Positions 35,162 to 43,730 of a stretch of DNA of 64,000 nt are shown here, in pieces. The notes beneath the pieces are model-generated. The model worked only from the letters and a program-made list of their open reading frames with translations. It was not told the origin of the DNA and ran no database searches. This DNA comes from an uncultured Aquimarina sp. Lineage in GTDB: Bacteria > Bacteroidota > Bacteroidia > Flavobacteriales > Flavobacteriaceae. The stretch spans positions 186,001-250,000 of the forward strand of contig CALGLV010000006.1 in assembly GCA_937958985.1 (NCBI GenBank). The letters run 5' to 3'. The position numbers were made by a program, and so were the translations under genes. Position 1 is the first letter of the stretch; each line of letters begins with the position of its first letter.

Positions 35162-36967
35162 CTACTTTATATTTTTTAATTTAAGGTAATAATCTATTAT
35201 TTTTTGAGCTCTCGAATTACCCACCACATCTACTAATTCTTTTTTTGTGGCTTCTTTAATTCTTTTTACGGATCGAAAATGCTTTAGCAACTCTACTGTG
35301 GTTTTTTCTCCAATACCAGGAATTGCATCTAATTCTGTTTCCAAGGCTGCTTTACTTCTTTTATCTCTATGAAAAGTAATTCCGAATCTATGAGCTTCGT
35401 TTCGCATGTGCTGAATAACCTTTAAGCTTTCAGACTTTTTATCTAGGTATAAAGGGTATTTATCTTCGGGGTAGAAAATCTCTTCTAAACGCTTCGCAAT
35501 TCCTACAATCGTTACCTTTCCCCTTATATTTAAATCTTCTAGCGCTTTTAAGCCCGATGATAATTGCCCCTTACCCCCATCAACAATTATTAATTGAGGC
35601 AACTCTTCTCCTTCCTCTAACATTCTTTTATAGCGCCTGTAAACCACCTCTTCCATAGAGGCAAAATCGTTGGCCCCCTCTACTGTTTTGATATTAAATT
35701 TACGATAGTCTTTTTTACTAGGTTTGGCATTTTTAAAAACTACACAGGCAGCCACAGGGTTGGTTCCTTGTATGTTCGAATTATCAAAACACTCCATATG
35801 CAATGGTAATTTTGGAAGGCGCAAATCTTTTTGAATTTGTCCTAAAATACGCTTCGTATGCTTTTCTGGATCAATAATTTTTATTTGCTTAAATCGTTCC
35901 TGCCTAGCAAACTTAGCGTTTCGCAACGATAAATCAAGAATTTTGCGTTTATCACCTAATTGAGGAATCGTAATTTTTATATTATCTGAAACCGCTACAG
36001 GGAATGGTAAATAAATTTCTCGCGAAAGCGACTTAAAACGCTGCCTTAACTCCACTACCGAAAGCTCTAAAATCTCTTCATCCGTTTCTTCTAATTTTTT
36101 CTTAACCTCGGTAGTATGTGAACGCACAATAGCGCCATGGAATATTTGCATATAATTAACATAGGCATAGCTGTCGTCACTCTCTATACTAAAAACATCT
36201 ACATTTGTTATTTTAGGATTTACAACCGTAGACTTAACTTGATAATCCTGAAGGGCATCTATTTTATTTTTAATCCATTGCGCTTGTTCAAACTCCATTT
36301 TAGCCGCATGGGCATTCATTTTATTTGTAAAAAAATCCAATGCCTCTTTATAATTTCCTTTCAGAATACTTCTAATAGACTTAATATATTGCTCGTATTC
36401 TTGCAACTCTTCTTCTCCCTCACAAGGCCCTTTGCATTTTTTTAAATGATACTCCAAGCAAACTTTATATTTACCACTATCAATATTTGATTGAGATAAA
36501 TCATAATTACACGTTCTAATAGGATACAATTCTCTTATTAAATTCAACAAAGCATTTAGCACTTTCCCATTGGTATAAGGTCCGAAATATTCAGAACCGT
36601 CTTTTATCATTCTTCGAGTTGAAAATACTCTAGGAAAACGCTCCTTTTTAACACATATCCACGGGTAAGACTTATCGTCTTTAAGTAAAATATTATAGCG
36701 TGGTTGATGCCTTTTAATTAGCGTATTTTCTAATAGCAAAGCATCGGACTCCGTATTTACAACGATGTGTTTTATAGTTGTAATTTTTTTTACCAATACC
36801 CTTAAGCGAGCACTGTCATGTTTTTTATTAAAATAAGAAGAAACGCGTTTTTTTAAATCCTTGGCTTTTCCGATATAAAGTATACTATCATCTTTATCAA
36901 AATACTGATAAACTCCAGGTGAACTGGGCAATATTTTTACTTGTAGTTCTACCGAATTTAATTCCAT
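35162..36967 (-). CDS. uvrC: Excinuclease ABC subunit C
   Basis: 601 residues, the usual length. UvrC makes the two incisions in nucleotide-excision repair with UvrA and UvrB. The N-terminal GIY-YIG nuclease (PGVYQYFDKDDSILYIGKAKDL) makes the 3' cut. A UVR motif (about 205-240) binds UvrB, and the RNase H-like domain with MECFDNSNIQGTNPVAA and IVDGGKGQL makes the 5' cut. Helix-hairpin-helix repeats close the protein (LDAIPGIGEKTTVELLKHF). A perfect -7 box (36980-36973) ends 5 nt from the ATG, so the transcript may be leaderless. The patatin gene follows. Confidence 0.97.
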   Translation of the reverse strand: MELNSVELQVKILPSSPGVYQYFDKDDSILYIGKAKDLKKRVSSYFNKKHDSARLRVLVKKITTIKHIVVNTESDALLLENTLIKRHQPRYNILLKDDKSYPWICVKKERFPRVFSTRRMIKDGSEYFGPYTNGKVLNALLNLIRELYPIRTCNYDLSQSNIDSGKYKVCLEYHLKKCKGPCEGEEELQEYEQYIKSIRSILKGNYKEALDFFTNKMNAHAAKMEFEQAQWIKNKIDALQDYQVKSTVVNPKITNVDVFSIESDDSYAYVNYMQIFHGAIVRSHTTEVKKKLEETDEEILELSVVELRQRFKSLSREIYLPFPVAVSDNIKITIPQLGDKRKILDLSLRNAKFARQERFKQIKIIDPEKHTKRILGQIQKDLRLPKLPLHMECFDNSNIQGTNPVAACVVFKNAKPSKKDYRKFNIKTVEGANDFASMEEVVYRRYKRMLEEGEELPQLIIVDGGKGQLSSGLKALEDLNIRGKVTIVGIAKRLEEIFYPEDKYPLYLDKKSESLKVIQHMRNEAHRFGITFHRDKRSKAALETELDAIPGIGEKTTVELLKHFRSVKRIKEATKKELVDVVGNSRAQKIIDYYLKLKNIK

Positions 36968-36972
36968 AAATT

Positions 36973-36980
36973 CAAAGATA
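36973..36980 (-). promoter_or_regulatory. Predicted -7 box of uvrC
   Basis: Plus-strand CAAAGATA, i.e. TATCTTTG on the minus strand. Five bases separate it from the uvrC ATG at 36967, so transcription would begin at about the start codon. No -33 TTG was found. Confidence 0.45.
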
Positions 36981-37091
36981 AAATTATATCATCCCTTAAT
37001 AAAAATAACTTGTGGATTGTTAGTATTAATTTAACACTCGGTATTTATTAATAATGTATTCTTGCATTTATTTTTCTTTTTTTTTAAGACT

Positions 37092-37520
37092 ATGCTTTCT
37101 GATAATAAATTTGTAATAGGCCGAACAGATATTGCCGATTTCCCGCTACTGGATTTACAGGATATTGACATAAAAATTGATACTGGGGCTTATACGTCGA
37201 GTATTCACTGCAAAAACATTGCAGAGAGAAACAACCAATTGATTTGTGAATTTCTCGACCCTACCCACCCAAATCATAATGGCGAAACCTTTATTTTCAA
37301 AGAATTTGACACAGCCTCTGTAAAAAGCAGTAACGGCATGGTTTCTTTAAGGTATTCCATAAAAAGTAAAATAATACTTTTTGGAAAAACATATCCGATT
37401 ACCTTAACTTTAAACGACAGGGCTGATATGAAATTCCCGATATTAATAGGTAGAAAATTTTTAACAAAAAAGTTTTTAGTAGATACCGAACTTACTAACC
37501 AATCCTACGACAAAAAATAA
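37092..37520 (+). CDS. RimK-associated retropepsin-like (clan AA) aspartic protease
   Basis: 142 residues from the ATG at 37092; a TTG-led extension of ten Phe-rich codons upstream is rejected. The aspartic protease motif [10 protein letters not shown] (about 29-38) and a closing strand [10 protein letters not shown] match the family annotated as ATP-dependent zinc protease (COG4067), which in fact looks like a single-domain retropepsin. No signal peptide, so it is cytoplasmic. rimK follows after 2 nt and an AstE-like gene after that. This trio recurs in many bacteria and is thought to build and trim glutamate-type peptide tags. Substrate in this organism is unknown. Confidence 0.88.
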   Translation: MLSDNKFVIGRTDIADFPLLDLQDIDIKIDTGAYTSSIHCKNIAERNNQLICEFLDPTHPNHNGETFIFKEFDTASVKSSNGMVSLRYSIKSKIILFGKTYPITLTLNDRADMKFPILIGRKFLTKKFLVDTELTNQSYDKK

Positions 37521-37522
37521 TT

Positions 37523-38395
37523 ATGAATATTGTAATCTTATCTAGAAACCCTAAATTATACTCTACAGACGCTTTAGCCCAAGCTGCTATTAAGCGCAAA
37601 CATACGGTACGAATAATTGATCCTATAAATTGTGATATTGTTATTGAAAAAAAGAATCCTTGTATTTATTTTAAGGGAAAAAAATTAGATCATGTTGACG
37701 CTATAATACCTCGCATAGGTTCTTCTATAACTTATTATGGCACCGCTGTTGTGCGCCAGTTTGAAATGATGAATGTTTTTACCACAGTAGGTTCACAAGC
37801 TTTGGTGCACTCAAGGGATAAGCTACAAAGTTTACAAATACTATCTAAAGCTAAATTAGGACTTCCTAAAACAGTTTTTACGAATTACTCAAAAAATGTA
37901 AACGATGTGATTTCGCACGTAGGCGGTGCTCCATTAATAATTAAATTACTTGAAGGCACTCAGGGGTTAGGAGTTGTTTTGGCGGAAACAAAAAATGCAG
38001 CTGAATCTGTTATTGAAGCATTTAACGGACTGCAAGCTAGAGTGATTGTTCAAGAATATATTGAAGAAGCTAAAGGTGCGGACATCAGAGTTTTTATTGT
38101 AGATGGTCATGTTGTTGGCGCAATGAAACGCCAAGGTAAAGAAGGTGAATTTAGATCGAACCTACACCGAGGTGGCTCTGCAAATATCGTAGAATTAACT
38201 GACGAGGAAGAAACCGCTGCCATTAAAGCTGCAAAAGCATTAGGTCTTGGTGTTGCAGGCGTAGATATGCTTCAAAGCGAACGTGGTCCTTTAATATTAG
38301 AAGTGAATTCATCCCCGGGATTAGAAGGCATTGAACTAGCTACAAAAAAGGATATTGCTAAAACAATTATTCGTTACATTGAAAAAAACATTTAA
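37523..38395 (+). CDS. rimK: RimK-type ATP-grasp glutamate ligase
   Basis: 290 residues, the size of E. coli RimK. RimK adds glutamates to the C terminus of ribosomal protein S6 and can make poly-glutamate. The N-terminal preATP-grasp domain opens [18 protein letters not shown]. The ATP-grasp part has [39 protein letters not shown], and the metal-binding [15 protein letters not shown]. All core residues are there, so it should be active. Positioned between a retropepsin-like protease and an AstE-like deacylase. Its stop codon is followed by TTT and then the TTG start of the next gene, in the same reading frame. Confidence 0.93.
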   Translation: MNIVILSRNPKLYSTDALAQAAIKRKHTVRIIDPINCDIVIEKKNPCIYFKGKKLDHVDAIIPRIGSSITYYGTAVVRQFEMMNVFTTVGSQALVHSRDKLQSLQILSKAKLGLPKTVFTNYSKNVNDVISHVGGAPLIIKLLEGTQGLGVVLAETKNAAESVIEAFNGLQARVIVQEYIEEAKGADIRVFIVDGHVVGAMKRQGKEGEFRSNLHRGGSANIVELTDEEETAAIKAAKALGLGVAGVDMLQSERGPLILEVNSSPGLEGIELATKKDIAKTIIRYIEKNI

Positions 38396-38398
38396 TTT

Positions 38399-39361
38399 TT
38401 GGACACAAATAAACTATTCATATTAGGTCACGAAATCGGATTAGGGGAACGCAAAACAATAAATTTCAACTTAGCCAAATTATATACTTCCACTAAAGTA
38501 GAAATACCCATTATTGTAGAACGTTCTAAAACTCCCGGACCAGTAGTGCTTTTTACTGCAGGTATTCACGGTGATGAAATAAACGGTGTTGAAATTGTTC
38601 GGCAGCTTATTCAAAAAAAGATTAATCGCCCCAAAACAGGAACCATCATTTGTATTCCCGTATTAAACGTTTTTGGATTTTTATCTATGGATCGTAATTT
38701 TCCTGATGGCAGAGACTTAAACAGAGTATTTCCTGGCACAAAAAACGGTTCTTTAGCCGCTCGTTTTGCCTATCAATTTACTAATGAAATATTACCAAGT
38801 GTAGATATTTGCCTTGATTTTCATACAGGTGGCGCTAGTCGATTTAATGCTCCTCAAATTAGGGTAGCCCCTAATGATGATGAACTATTAAGCCTTGCAA
38901 AAGTTTTTAATGCTCCTTTTTTGTTGTACTCAAAAAACATTGATAAATCCTACCGAAGTACCTGTTCAAAAATGGAAAAAAAAATACTCCTTTATGAAGG
39001 CGGAAAATCTCAAAGCAACGACAAAGAAGTAGCTCGAGAAGGGGTTAACGGAAGTATTCGAATTTTAGCCCATTTAGGAATGCTACAAGATAATTTTGAA
39101 ATTCCTGTTCCTTCTAAAAACACACAAATAATCACCGATAGTCGATGGGTAAGAGCTAAATACAGCGGCTTATTTCATTGCAAAATTAATTGTGGAGACT
39201 ACGTATCTCAAGGCGACACAATTGCCACTATAACCGACCCCTACGGAAAAATGCGCCATTGCGTAAAAGCAAACAGCAGTGGTTATATTATTAACACCAA
39301 TGAATCTCCTATAGTATATCAAGGAGATGCTATTTTTCACATTAGCAAAAGCCATGAATAA
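38399..39361 (+). CDS. Succinylglutamate desuccinylase/aspartoacylase (AstE) family protein
   Basis: 320 residues. The zinc-binding motif GIHGDEINGVE (His and Glu) and the third ligand in DFHTGG are present, so the M14-related AstE fold is intact. A C-terminal barrel-sandwich-like stretch (GLFHCKINCGDYVSQGDTIATITDPYG) is typical of the longer AstE-like subgroup. It starts at TTG 38399: the first in-frame ATG comes after the zinc motif and would remove it. The gene is in the same frame as rimK, with one codon between the rimK stop and this TTG. In the RimK module it may deacylate or trim amino-acid amides. It overlaps the next gene by 8 nt. Confidence 0.88.
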   Translation: MDTNKLFILGHEIGLGERKTINFNLAKLYTSTKVEIPIIVERSKTPGPVVLFTAGIHGDEINGVEIVRQLIQKKINRPKTGTIICIPVLNVFGFLSMDRNFPDGRDLNRVFPGTKNGSLAARFAYQFTNEILPSVDICLDFHTGGASRFNAPQIRVAPNDDELLSLAKVFNAPFLLYSKNIDKSYRSTCSKMEKKILLYEGGKSQSNDKEVAREGVNGSIRILAHLGMLQDNFEIPVPSKNTQIITDSRWVRAKYSGLFHCKINCGDYVSQGDTIATITDPYGKMRHCVKANSSGYIINTNESPIVYQGDAIFHISKSHE

Positions 39362-39917
39362 AAGCGAATTAAGAAAAAAGTATAAACACAAAAGAAGCCT
39401 TCTTTCTAAAGAAGAAATTGAAATTAAAAGTATTGCTATTGCGAATCAAATTCTTAAAATGGATATATGGAGTTACGAAAACTATCATATCTTTTTACCC
39501 ATAGAGCATCTTAACGAAGTCAATACTGAGTTTATACTACACATTTTACAAGGAAAAGATAAAAATATAATTATTTCAAAAAGCAATTTTACTGATTGCT
39601 CTATGAAACATTATTTACTTACCGATAATACTATTTTAAAAGCAAATAAATGGGGCATCCCCGAACCTGAAAACGGAATTTTAATAGACTCTAAATCAAT
39701 AGATTTAGTTTTTGTACCACTACTTGCTTTTGATTTTAAAGGAAATAGAGTCGGCTATGGAAAAGGGTTTTATGATCGCTTTTTAACAAATGTTAATCCA
39801 AAAAAAATAATAGGATTATCCTTTTTTCCTCCCGAAAAAACTATATTAGATGTAACTAACACTGATAAAGCCATGAACAGTTGTGTTTTGCCCGACGAGA
39901 TTTTTGACTTTATCTAA
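39354..39917 (+). CDS. 5-formyltetrahydrofolate cyclo-ligase family protein
   Basis: 187 residues from the ATG at 39354; a longer frame upstream only duplicates the end of the AstE-like gene. It converts 5-formyl-THF to 5,10-methenyl-THF with ATP. The N terminus (KSELRKKYKHKRSLLSKEEI) and the ATP-binding signature GNRVGYGKGFYDRFL near the C terminus are characteristic, as is the PLLAFDFKG strand before it. It overlaps the AstE-like gene by 8 nt and so belongs to the RimK operon, although a link between folate salvage and glutamate tagging is only conceivable through polyglutamyl folates. That idea is speculation. Confidence 0.9.
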   Translation: MNKSELRKKYKHKRSLLSKEEIEIKSIAIANQILKMDIWSYENYHIFLPIEHLNEVNTEFILHILQGKDKNIIISKSNFTDCSMKHYLLTDNTILKANKWGIPEPENGILIDSKSIDLVFVPLLAFDFKGNRVGYGKGFYDRFLTNVNPKKIIGLSFFPPEKTILDVTNTDKAMNSCVLPDEIFDFI

Positions 39918-39966
39918 AAAAGATAGAAAAACTTAAACAATTTTAGGATTTTTCTGACTTTAAACT

Positions 39967-40365
39967 ATGCAGCTATTTATGACCCCCAACAAAATAACCT
40001 GTATCATTGATGACGATACTGTTTATGTAAGCTTAATAAAAAAATTAATTAAATTAAAAAAGCTAAGTAATAATATTCTTGTTTTTAAAAACGGGAAAGA
40101 AGCTATTGATTTTTTTATAAATACAAATTCGCTACCCGATCTAATTTTATTAGATCTGAATATGCCTATTATGAATGGTTGGGAATTCTTAGATGCTTTT
40201 ATTCCGCTTCGAAAAGAATCTCCTAAAATGCTTAATTTATATGTAGTAAGCTCATCTATTGACCCCGTAGATTCTAAAAAAGCAAAAAGTATTGAATGCG
40301 TTAGAGATTACATCTCCAAACCTATTTCTTTAGAAAGTTTCGAACAGATATTTAGCGTGGCTTAA
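39967..40365 (+). CDS. Single-domain response regulator (CheY-like receiver)
   Basis: 132 residues from the ATG at 39967; an ATG four codons later would also do. The receiver fold is complete: acidic pocket Asp15-Asp17, phospho-acceptor Asp63 in LLDLNMP, Ser95-97 at the switch position and Lys118 in SKP. There is no output domain, so it must act through protein contacts. No histidine kinase lies in the window. It is 49 nt behind the folate gene and could be the last gene of that operon; it converges on the EnvC-like gene. Confidence 0.92.
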   Translation: MQLFMTPNKITCIIDDDTVYVSLIKKLIKLKKLSNNILVFKNGKEAIDFFINTNSLPDLILLDLNMPIMNGWEFLDAFIPLRKESPKMLNLYVVSSSIDPVDSKKAKSIECVRDYISKPISLESFEQIFSVA

Positions 40366-40381
40366 AGCTTTAAATAGTATT

Positions 40382-41599
40382 TTATTTGAGTTTAAAAATC
40401 CATTTTTGAGGGTTTAAAAACTTATTATCTTTAAAAATAGAAAACTTTAAAATAGACCTCCCTGTTAATTTATTGGTATGCACTTTACCAATAGATTGTT
40501 TGGTTAATACTCGGTCGCCTTCTTTTACGGAAATAGCTTCTATGTTATAATATGTAGAAATAAAATTACCATGCCTTATTTGCACTAATTTTCCTGCTCC
40601 TTTAATAGCTTGTACTGTTGACACTTCTCCATCAAATATAGCCCTAGCTACAATATTTTCATCTGTTTCAATATCTACACCACTATTACTAATTACAATA
40701 TTAGGAATCACCGGATGCGCTTGTTTACCAAAGCGTTTAATTAAATTTCCTTTAACCACCGGCCAAGGTAATTTACCTTTATTACTATCGAATTTAGAAG
40801 CCAACACTTTAGCTTCTGCAGTCAACGCAAAAGTTTTAGCTCCCTTTTTAGCACCTGCTTTTTTATTCGCTTTAGCAACAGCTATTCTAATTAATTTTTC
40901 TATTTGCTTGTCAATAGCTCTTGCCTTTCGCTGCTGTTCTTTAATTTGACGAGCATATTTTCGTTGATTTTTTTGAATCTCGGCAATTAGGCTTTTTTGC
41001 TCTACTCTATCATTTTTAAGCTGCGCCTGTGTTTTTTTATTGTCCTTTATTAACTCTTTTTTACTTTCCTTTTGGCTTGACAAAGCTTCCGTTAGTTCCT
41101 CTATTTTTATTTTCTTTTCCTGAATTTCTATTCCTTGCTTTTTTCGGTATTTAGCATATTGCTTCATATATTGCACCCGCTTATAAGCTTGTTTAAAACT
41201 TTCAGATGACAATAGAAATAAAATTCTATTTTGCTGTAACTTACTTTTATATGATTTCCTTATCAACTCGGCGTAATCCTTTTTCAGATTAGCCATATCA
41301 ATATTCAGCTCCTTAATTTCCTTTTGATTTTTATTGATTTCCTTTGAAATGTAGTTTGCTTGCTGATTTGTAACCCTAATTAATCGGTCCAAAACTTCAA
41401 TTTGTCTATTTAAGTTTTCAACTTTAATTAGCGTTGACTGCTGCAGTACTTTCCCTTTGTTTCGAAGTTTAGCGATGGACTTTATTTCCTTTGCTAATTC
41501 CTTACGCTCAAGCTCTAATTGCCTTTGAGTTTTTTGAGTATATCCGCTAATACTTAATAACAAAAAATAAGTGAAGGTTACAATCTTTAAAATCTTCAT
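40382..41599 (-). CDS. EnvC-like murein hydrolase activator with degenerate M23 domain
   Basis: 405 residues. A signal peptide (to YTQ, about 22) precedes a long coiled coil (about 25-245), rich in Lys, Glu and Gln. A LytM/M23 domain occupies about 280-400. The usual zinc residues are lost: NSGVDIET replaces the HxGxD motif and TYYNIEAI replaces YxHL. That is the pattern of EnvC and NlpD, which do not cut peptidoglycan themselves but switch on amidases at division. The DUF4292 gene overlaps its start by one base. It ends a minus-strand run with DUF4292, a TPR gene and a nucleotidyltransferase gene. Confidence 0.92.
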   Translation of the reverse strand: MKILKIVTFTYFLLLSISGYTQKTQRQLELERKELAKEIKSIAKLRNKGKVLQQSTLIKVENLNRQIEVLDRLIRVTNQQANYISKEINKNQKEIKELNIDMANLKKDYAELIRKSYKSKLQQNRILFLLSSESFKQAYKRVQYMKQYAKYRKKQGIEIQEKKIKIEELTEALSSQKESKKELIKDNKKTQAQLKNDRVEQKSLIAEIQKNQRKYARQIKEQQRKARAIDKQIEKLIRIAVAKANKKAGAKKGAKTFALTAEAKVLASKFDSNKGKLPWPVVKGNLIKRFGKQAHPVIPNIVISNSGVDIETDENIVARAIFDGEVSTVQAIKGAGKLVQIRHGNFISTYYNIEAISVKEGDRVLTKQSIGKVHTNKLTGRSILKFSIFKDNKFLNPQKWIFKLK

Positions 41600-42375
41600 T
41601 ATTTTCTAAATTTGAATTTAGTATATCCTTTTGGTACTGTGTAAGGAAAACTCAATTCCTCATCAATTGTAACTGATCTAAAATTCATCTCTACAGATCT
41701 AGTTACCTTGGCTTTTCCATATTTTATTTGCATAAATTCAGGAAAATCTTGGTTATTTACTTTTTGATACGCTTTATAATCCACCGACAAAGATTGATTT
41801 TTCTTAGAAGCTTTATATGCCGACACTTTTGCGTTTAATATATAGAAAAGAATTTCTAGGTTGTAATTACTATTTTCTTTTAAAGATTTTAATGCTATTT
41901 GATTATTAATAACTTTCGTTTTCAAATTCTTTTCTCTTAGTTCTATAATACTTTGACCTAAAAATAAATTTTGAATTTGCTTAAAACTCACCTCTTGCCC
42001 AAGGAAATTAGCTAATGCCGATAAATCCCCGTCATAATACCTTTTATTTAGTTTTTCATAAAATGAAAACCGATTAGGTGTAATAAATATTTTAGCCACT
42101 GTAAATCCTAGAAACTTAGCGCTCAGCCAAATCTTTTTATCGTTTTCTAACCTAAGAGTTATAGAAGGCGAAACCGATTTACGACCGTCGTTATAATTTG
42201 TTTTAACCCTAGATTGTAAGGTATTAAATTTGAATTTTTTTATGTTATGAATAGCTAACACTTCATTAACTGAGGAGTTTTTAGTTAACTTAGAATTAGC
42301 ATCTACTTTTAATGTTTTGCAAGAGGTAAGTGCCAATAACAGACAAACGAAAATAATTTTACTTAATTGGAACAT
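41599..42375 (-). CDS. DUF4292 family lipoprotein
   Basis: 258 residues. Lipoprotein signal ending LALTSC (Cys19). The mature sequence matches the Bacteroidetes DUF4292 family: VNEVLAIHNIKKFKFNTLQSRVKTNY, then ITLRLENDKKIWLSAKFLGFTVAKIFITPNRFSFYEKLNKRYYDGD. The layout of strands recalls LolA/LolB-type folds, which bind lipoproteins, and a role in lipoprotein or lipid transfer at the outer membrane is possible. Function is not shown. It overlaps the TPR gene by 17 nt and the EnvC-like gene by one base, so the three are surely co-translated. Confidence 0.88.
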   Translation of the reverse strand: MFQLSKIIFVCLLLALTSCKTLKVDANSKLTKNSSVNEVLAIHNIKKFKFNTLQSRVKTNYNDGRKSVSPSITLRLENDKKIWLSAKFLGFTVAKIFITPNRFSFYEKLNKRYYDGDLSALANFLGQEVSFKQIQNLFLGQSIIELREKNLKTKVINNQIALKSLKENSNYNLEILFYILNAKVSAYKASKKNQSLSVDYKAYQKVNNQDFPEFMQIKYGKAKVTRSVEMNFRSVTIDEELSFPYTVPKGYTKFKFRK

Positions 42376-43726
42376 CTATTTTTTCTCCTTTATTTCTATA
42401 TTTATTAGCCTTATCGAACTCTCCTATATTTTCGTAAGAGCGAGCTATTTTCAGATACAAAGCCCGTTCTAATTCTGGGTTATCTACAATATAGTCTAAA
42501 CCATCTTTATAAATATTTATTGCCTTGTTATGCTTATCCTCTTTCGCCATTAGTGTTCCTTTTATTAAATACAAAAAAGGCTGCGAAGGGTATTTTTCAA
42601 CACCAATATCAACTAACTCTTTAGCTTCAGATAATTTCCCATAATACAACTGTAGCAATAAAGTATCTTTAATTAAATCGTAATTATTAGAATCTATCCC
42701 TAAATTATTCTGGTAAACATTCAGCAAACTTTCCGTAGTACCTTGCTTAATATTAACAGAGGAAAGCTCCATAATAAATTTTAAATTTTCATCCTTATCT
42801 GCTTTTATAGAAGAAGTACTTAAACTATCTAAAGCCTTGTTATAATTAGGATTTTGCTTTCCAAAGGTTTTAAAATCATTAAGCACCTTTTTCTTTATAA
42901 AATCATCAACACTAGCATTAGCAGTAATTTTCTGCATAGACTGGGTTGCAGCTATTGTATTTCCAGCATCTAAATATTCTTGAAAATTAATATATTCTAA
43001 CATTGGAGAGTTCGGCAATTTTTCTCTAAAGCGTTCAATTGTTGTTTTTACTTTCGTTTCTTCATTGTTGTTTTTATAGGCATCTATTAGCTGTACATAC
43101 GCTTTTTCATTTTTAGCATTTTTCAACAACTCTTTTTCCAAATCAACAATTACAGGTAGTTTATCTTTAGACGCAGCATAAATTTGATTTTTTAAGCCTT
43201 TAATTCTGTAATCATAACTAAATTCACTCTGGTAATCATTTAAGGCCTCCAATGCTTTCCCGTACTGCTGGGTGTATTTATAAGCTTGTGCTAAATCGTA
43301 TTTGTATTTAGAATTAATTACACTTAATTCTCGAAGCGTAGCTATTCGCAAATCAAATTTTTGCTTTATAAAATAAACCCTTGATAAACTTTTTAGAATT
43401 AGCTCGCTATTAGGCATTAACTCTAAAGCCACATTTAAACTTAATTCTGCATTATCATATAACCTTAAAGCTATTTCGTTTTGTGCAAGTTCGTAATACA
43501 AAACAGGCATTGCATCCTTTTCTTTAAGGCAATTTTCAAGATTTAAAATTGCCTTATCGTGTTTTTCAACAGCTTTATTACTTAAGGCATCAAAAAAATC
43601 ACTCTTAAATTCTTTTGAAGCATTACTAATATCATTCAAATTTGACGTTACTAACGTTTGATTTTGAGCAGTCAGTAGGTTGCTCAAAATCATCAAATTA
43701 AAAACGATATGTAATTTTATTTTCAT
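42359..43726 (-). CDS. Secreted TPR-repeat protein
   Basis: 455 residues from the ATG at 43726, which gives a signal peptide (IKLHIVFNLMILSNLLTAQ). A longer frame starting at 43756 would run into the upstream nucleotidyltransferase gene and spoil the signal peptide. At least six TPR-like helix pairs are visible, for example KAILNLENCLKEKDAMPVLY, AELSLNVALELMPNSELILK, QPFLYLIKGTLMAKEDKHNK and KAINIYKDGLDYIVDNPELE. It is a periplasmic scaffold by inference. The DUF4292 start lies within its last 17 nt. Confidence 0.88.
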   Translation of the reverse strand: MKIKLHIVFNLMILSNLLTAQNQTLVTSNLNDISNASKEFKSDFFDALSNKAVEKHDKAILNLENCLKEKDAMPVLYYELAQNEIALRLYDNAELSLNVALELMPNSELILKSLSRVYFIKQKFDLRIATLRELSVINSKYKYDLAQAYKYTQQYGKALEALNDYQSEFSYDYRIKGLKNQIYAASKDKLPVIVDLEKELLKNAKNEKAYVQLIDAYKNNNEETKVKTTIERFREKLPNSPMLEYINFQEYLDAGNTIAATQSMQKITANASVDDFIKKKVLNDFKTFGKQNPNYNKALDSLSTSSIKADKDENLKFIMELSSVNIKQGTTESLLNVYQNNLGIDSNNYDLIKDTLLLQLYYGKLSEAKELVDIGVEKYPSQPFLYLIKGTLMAKEDKHNKAINIYKDGLDYIVDNPELERALYLKIARSYENIGEFDKANKYRNKGEKIDVPIK

Positions 43727-43730
43727 AAAT

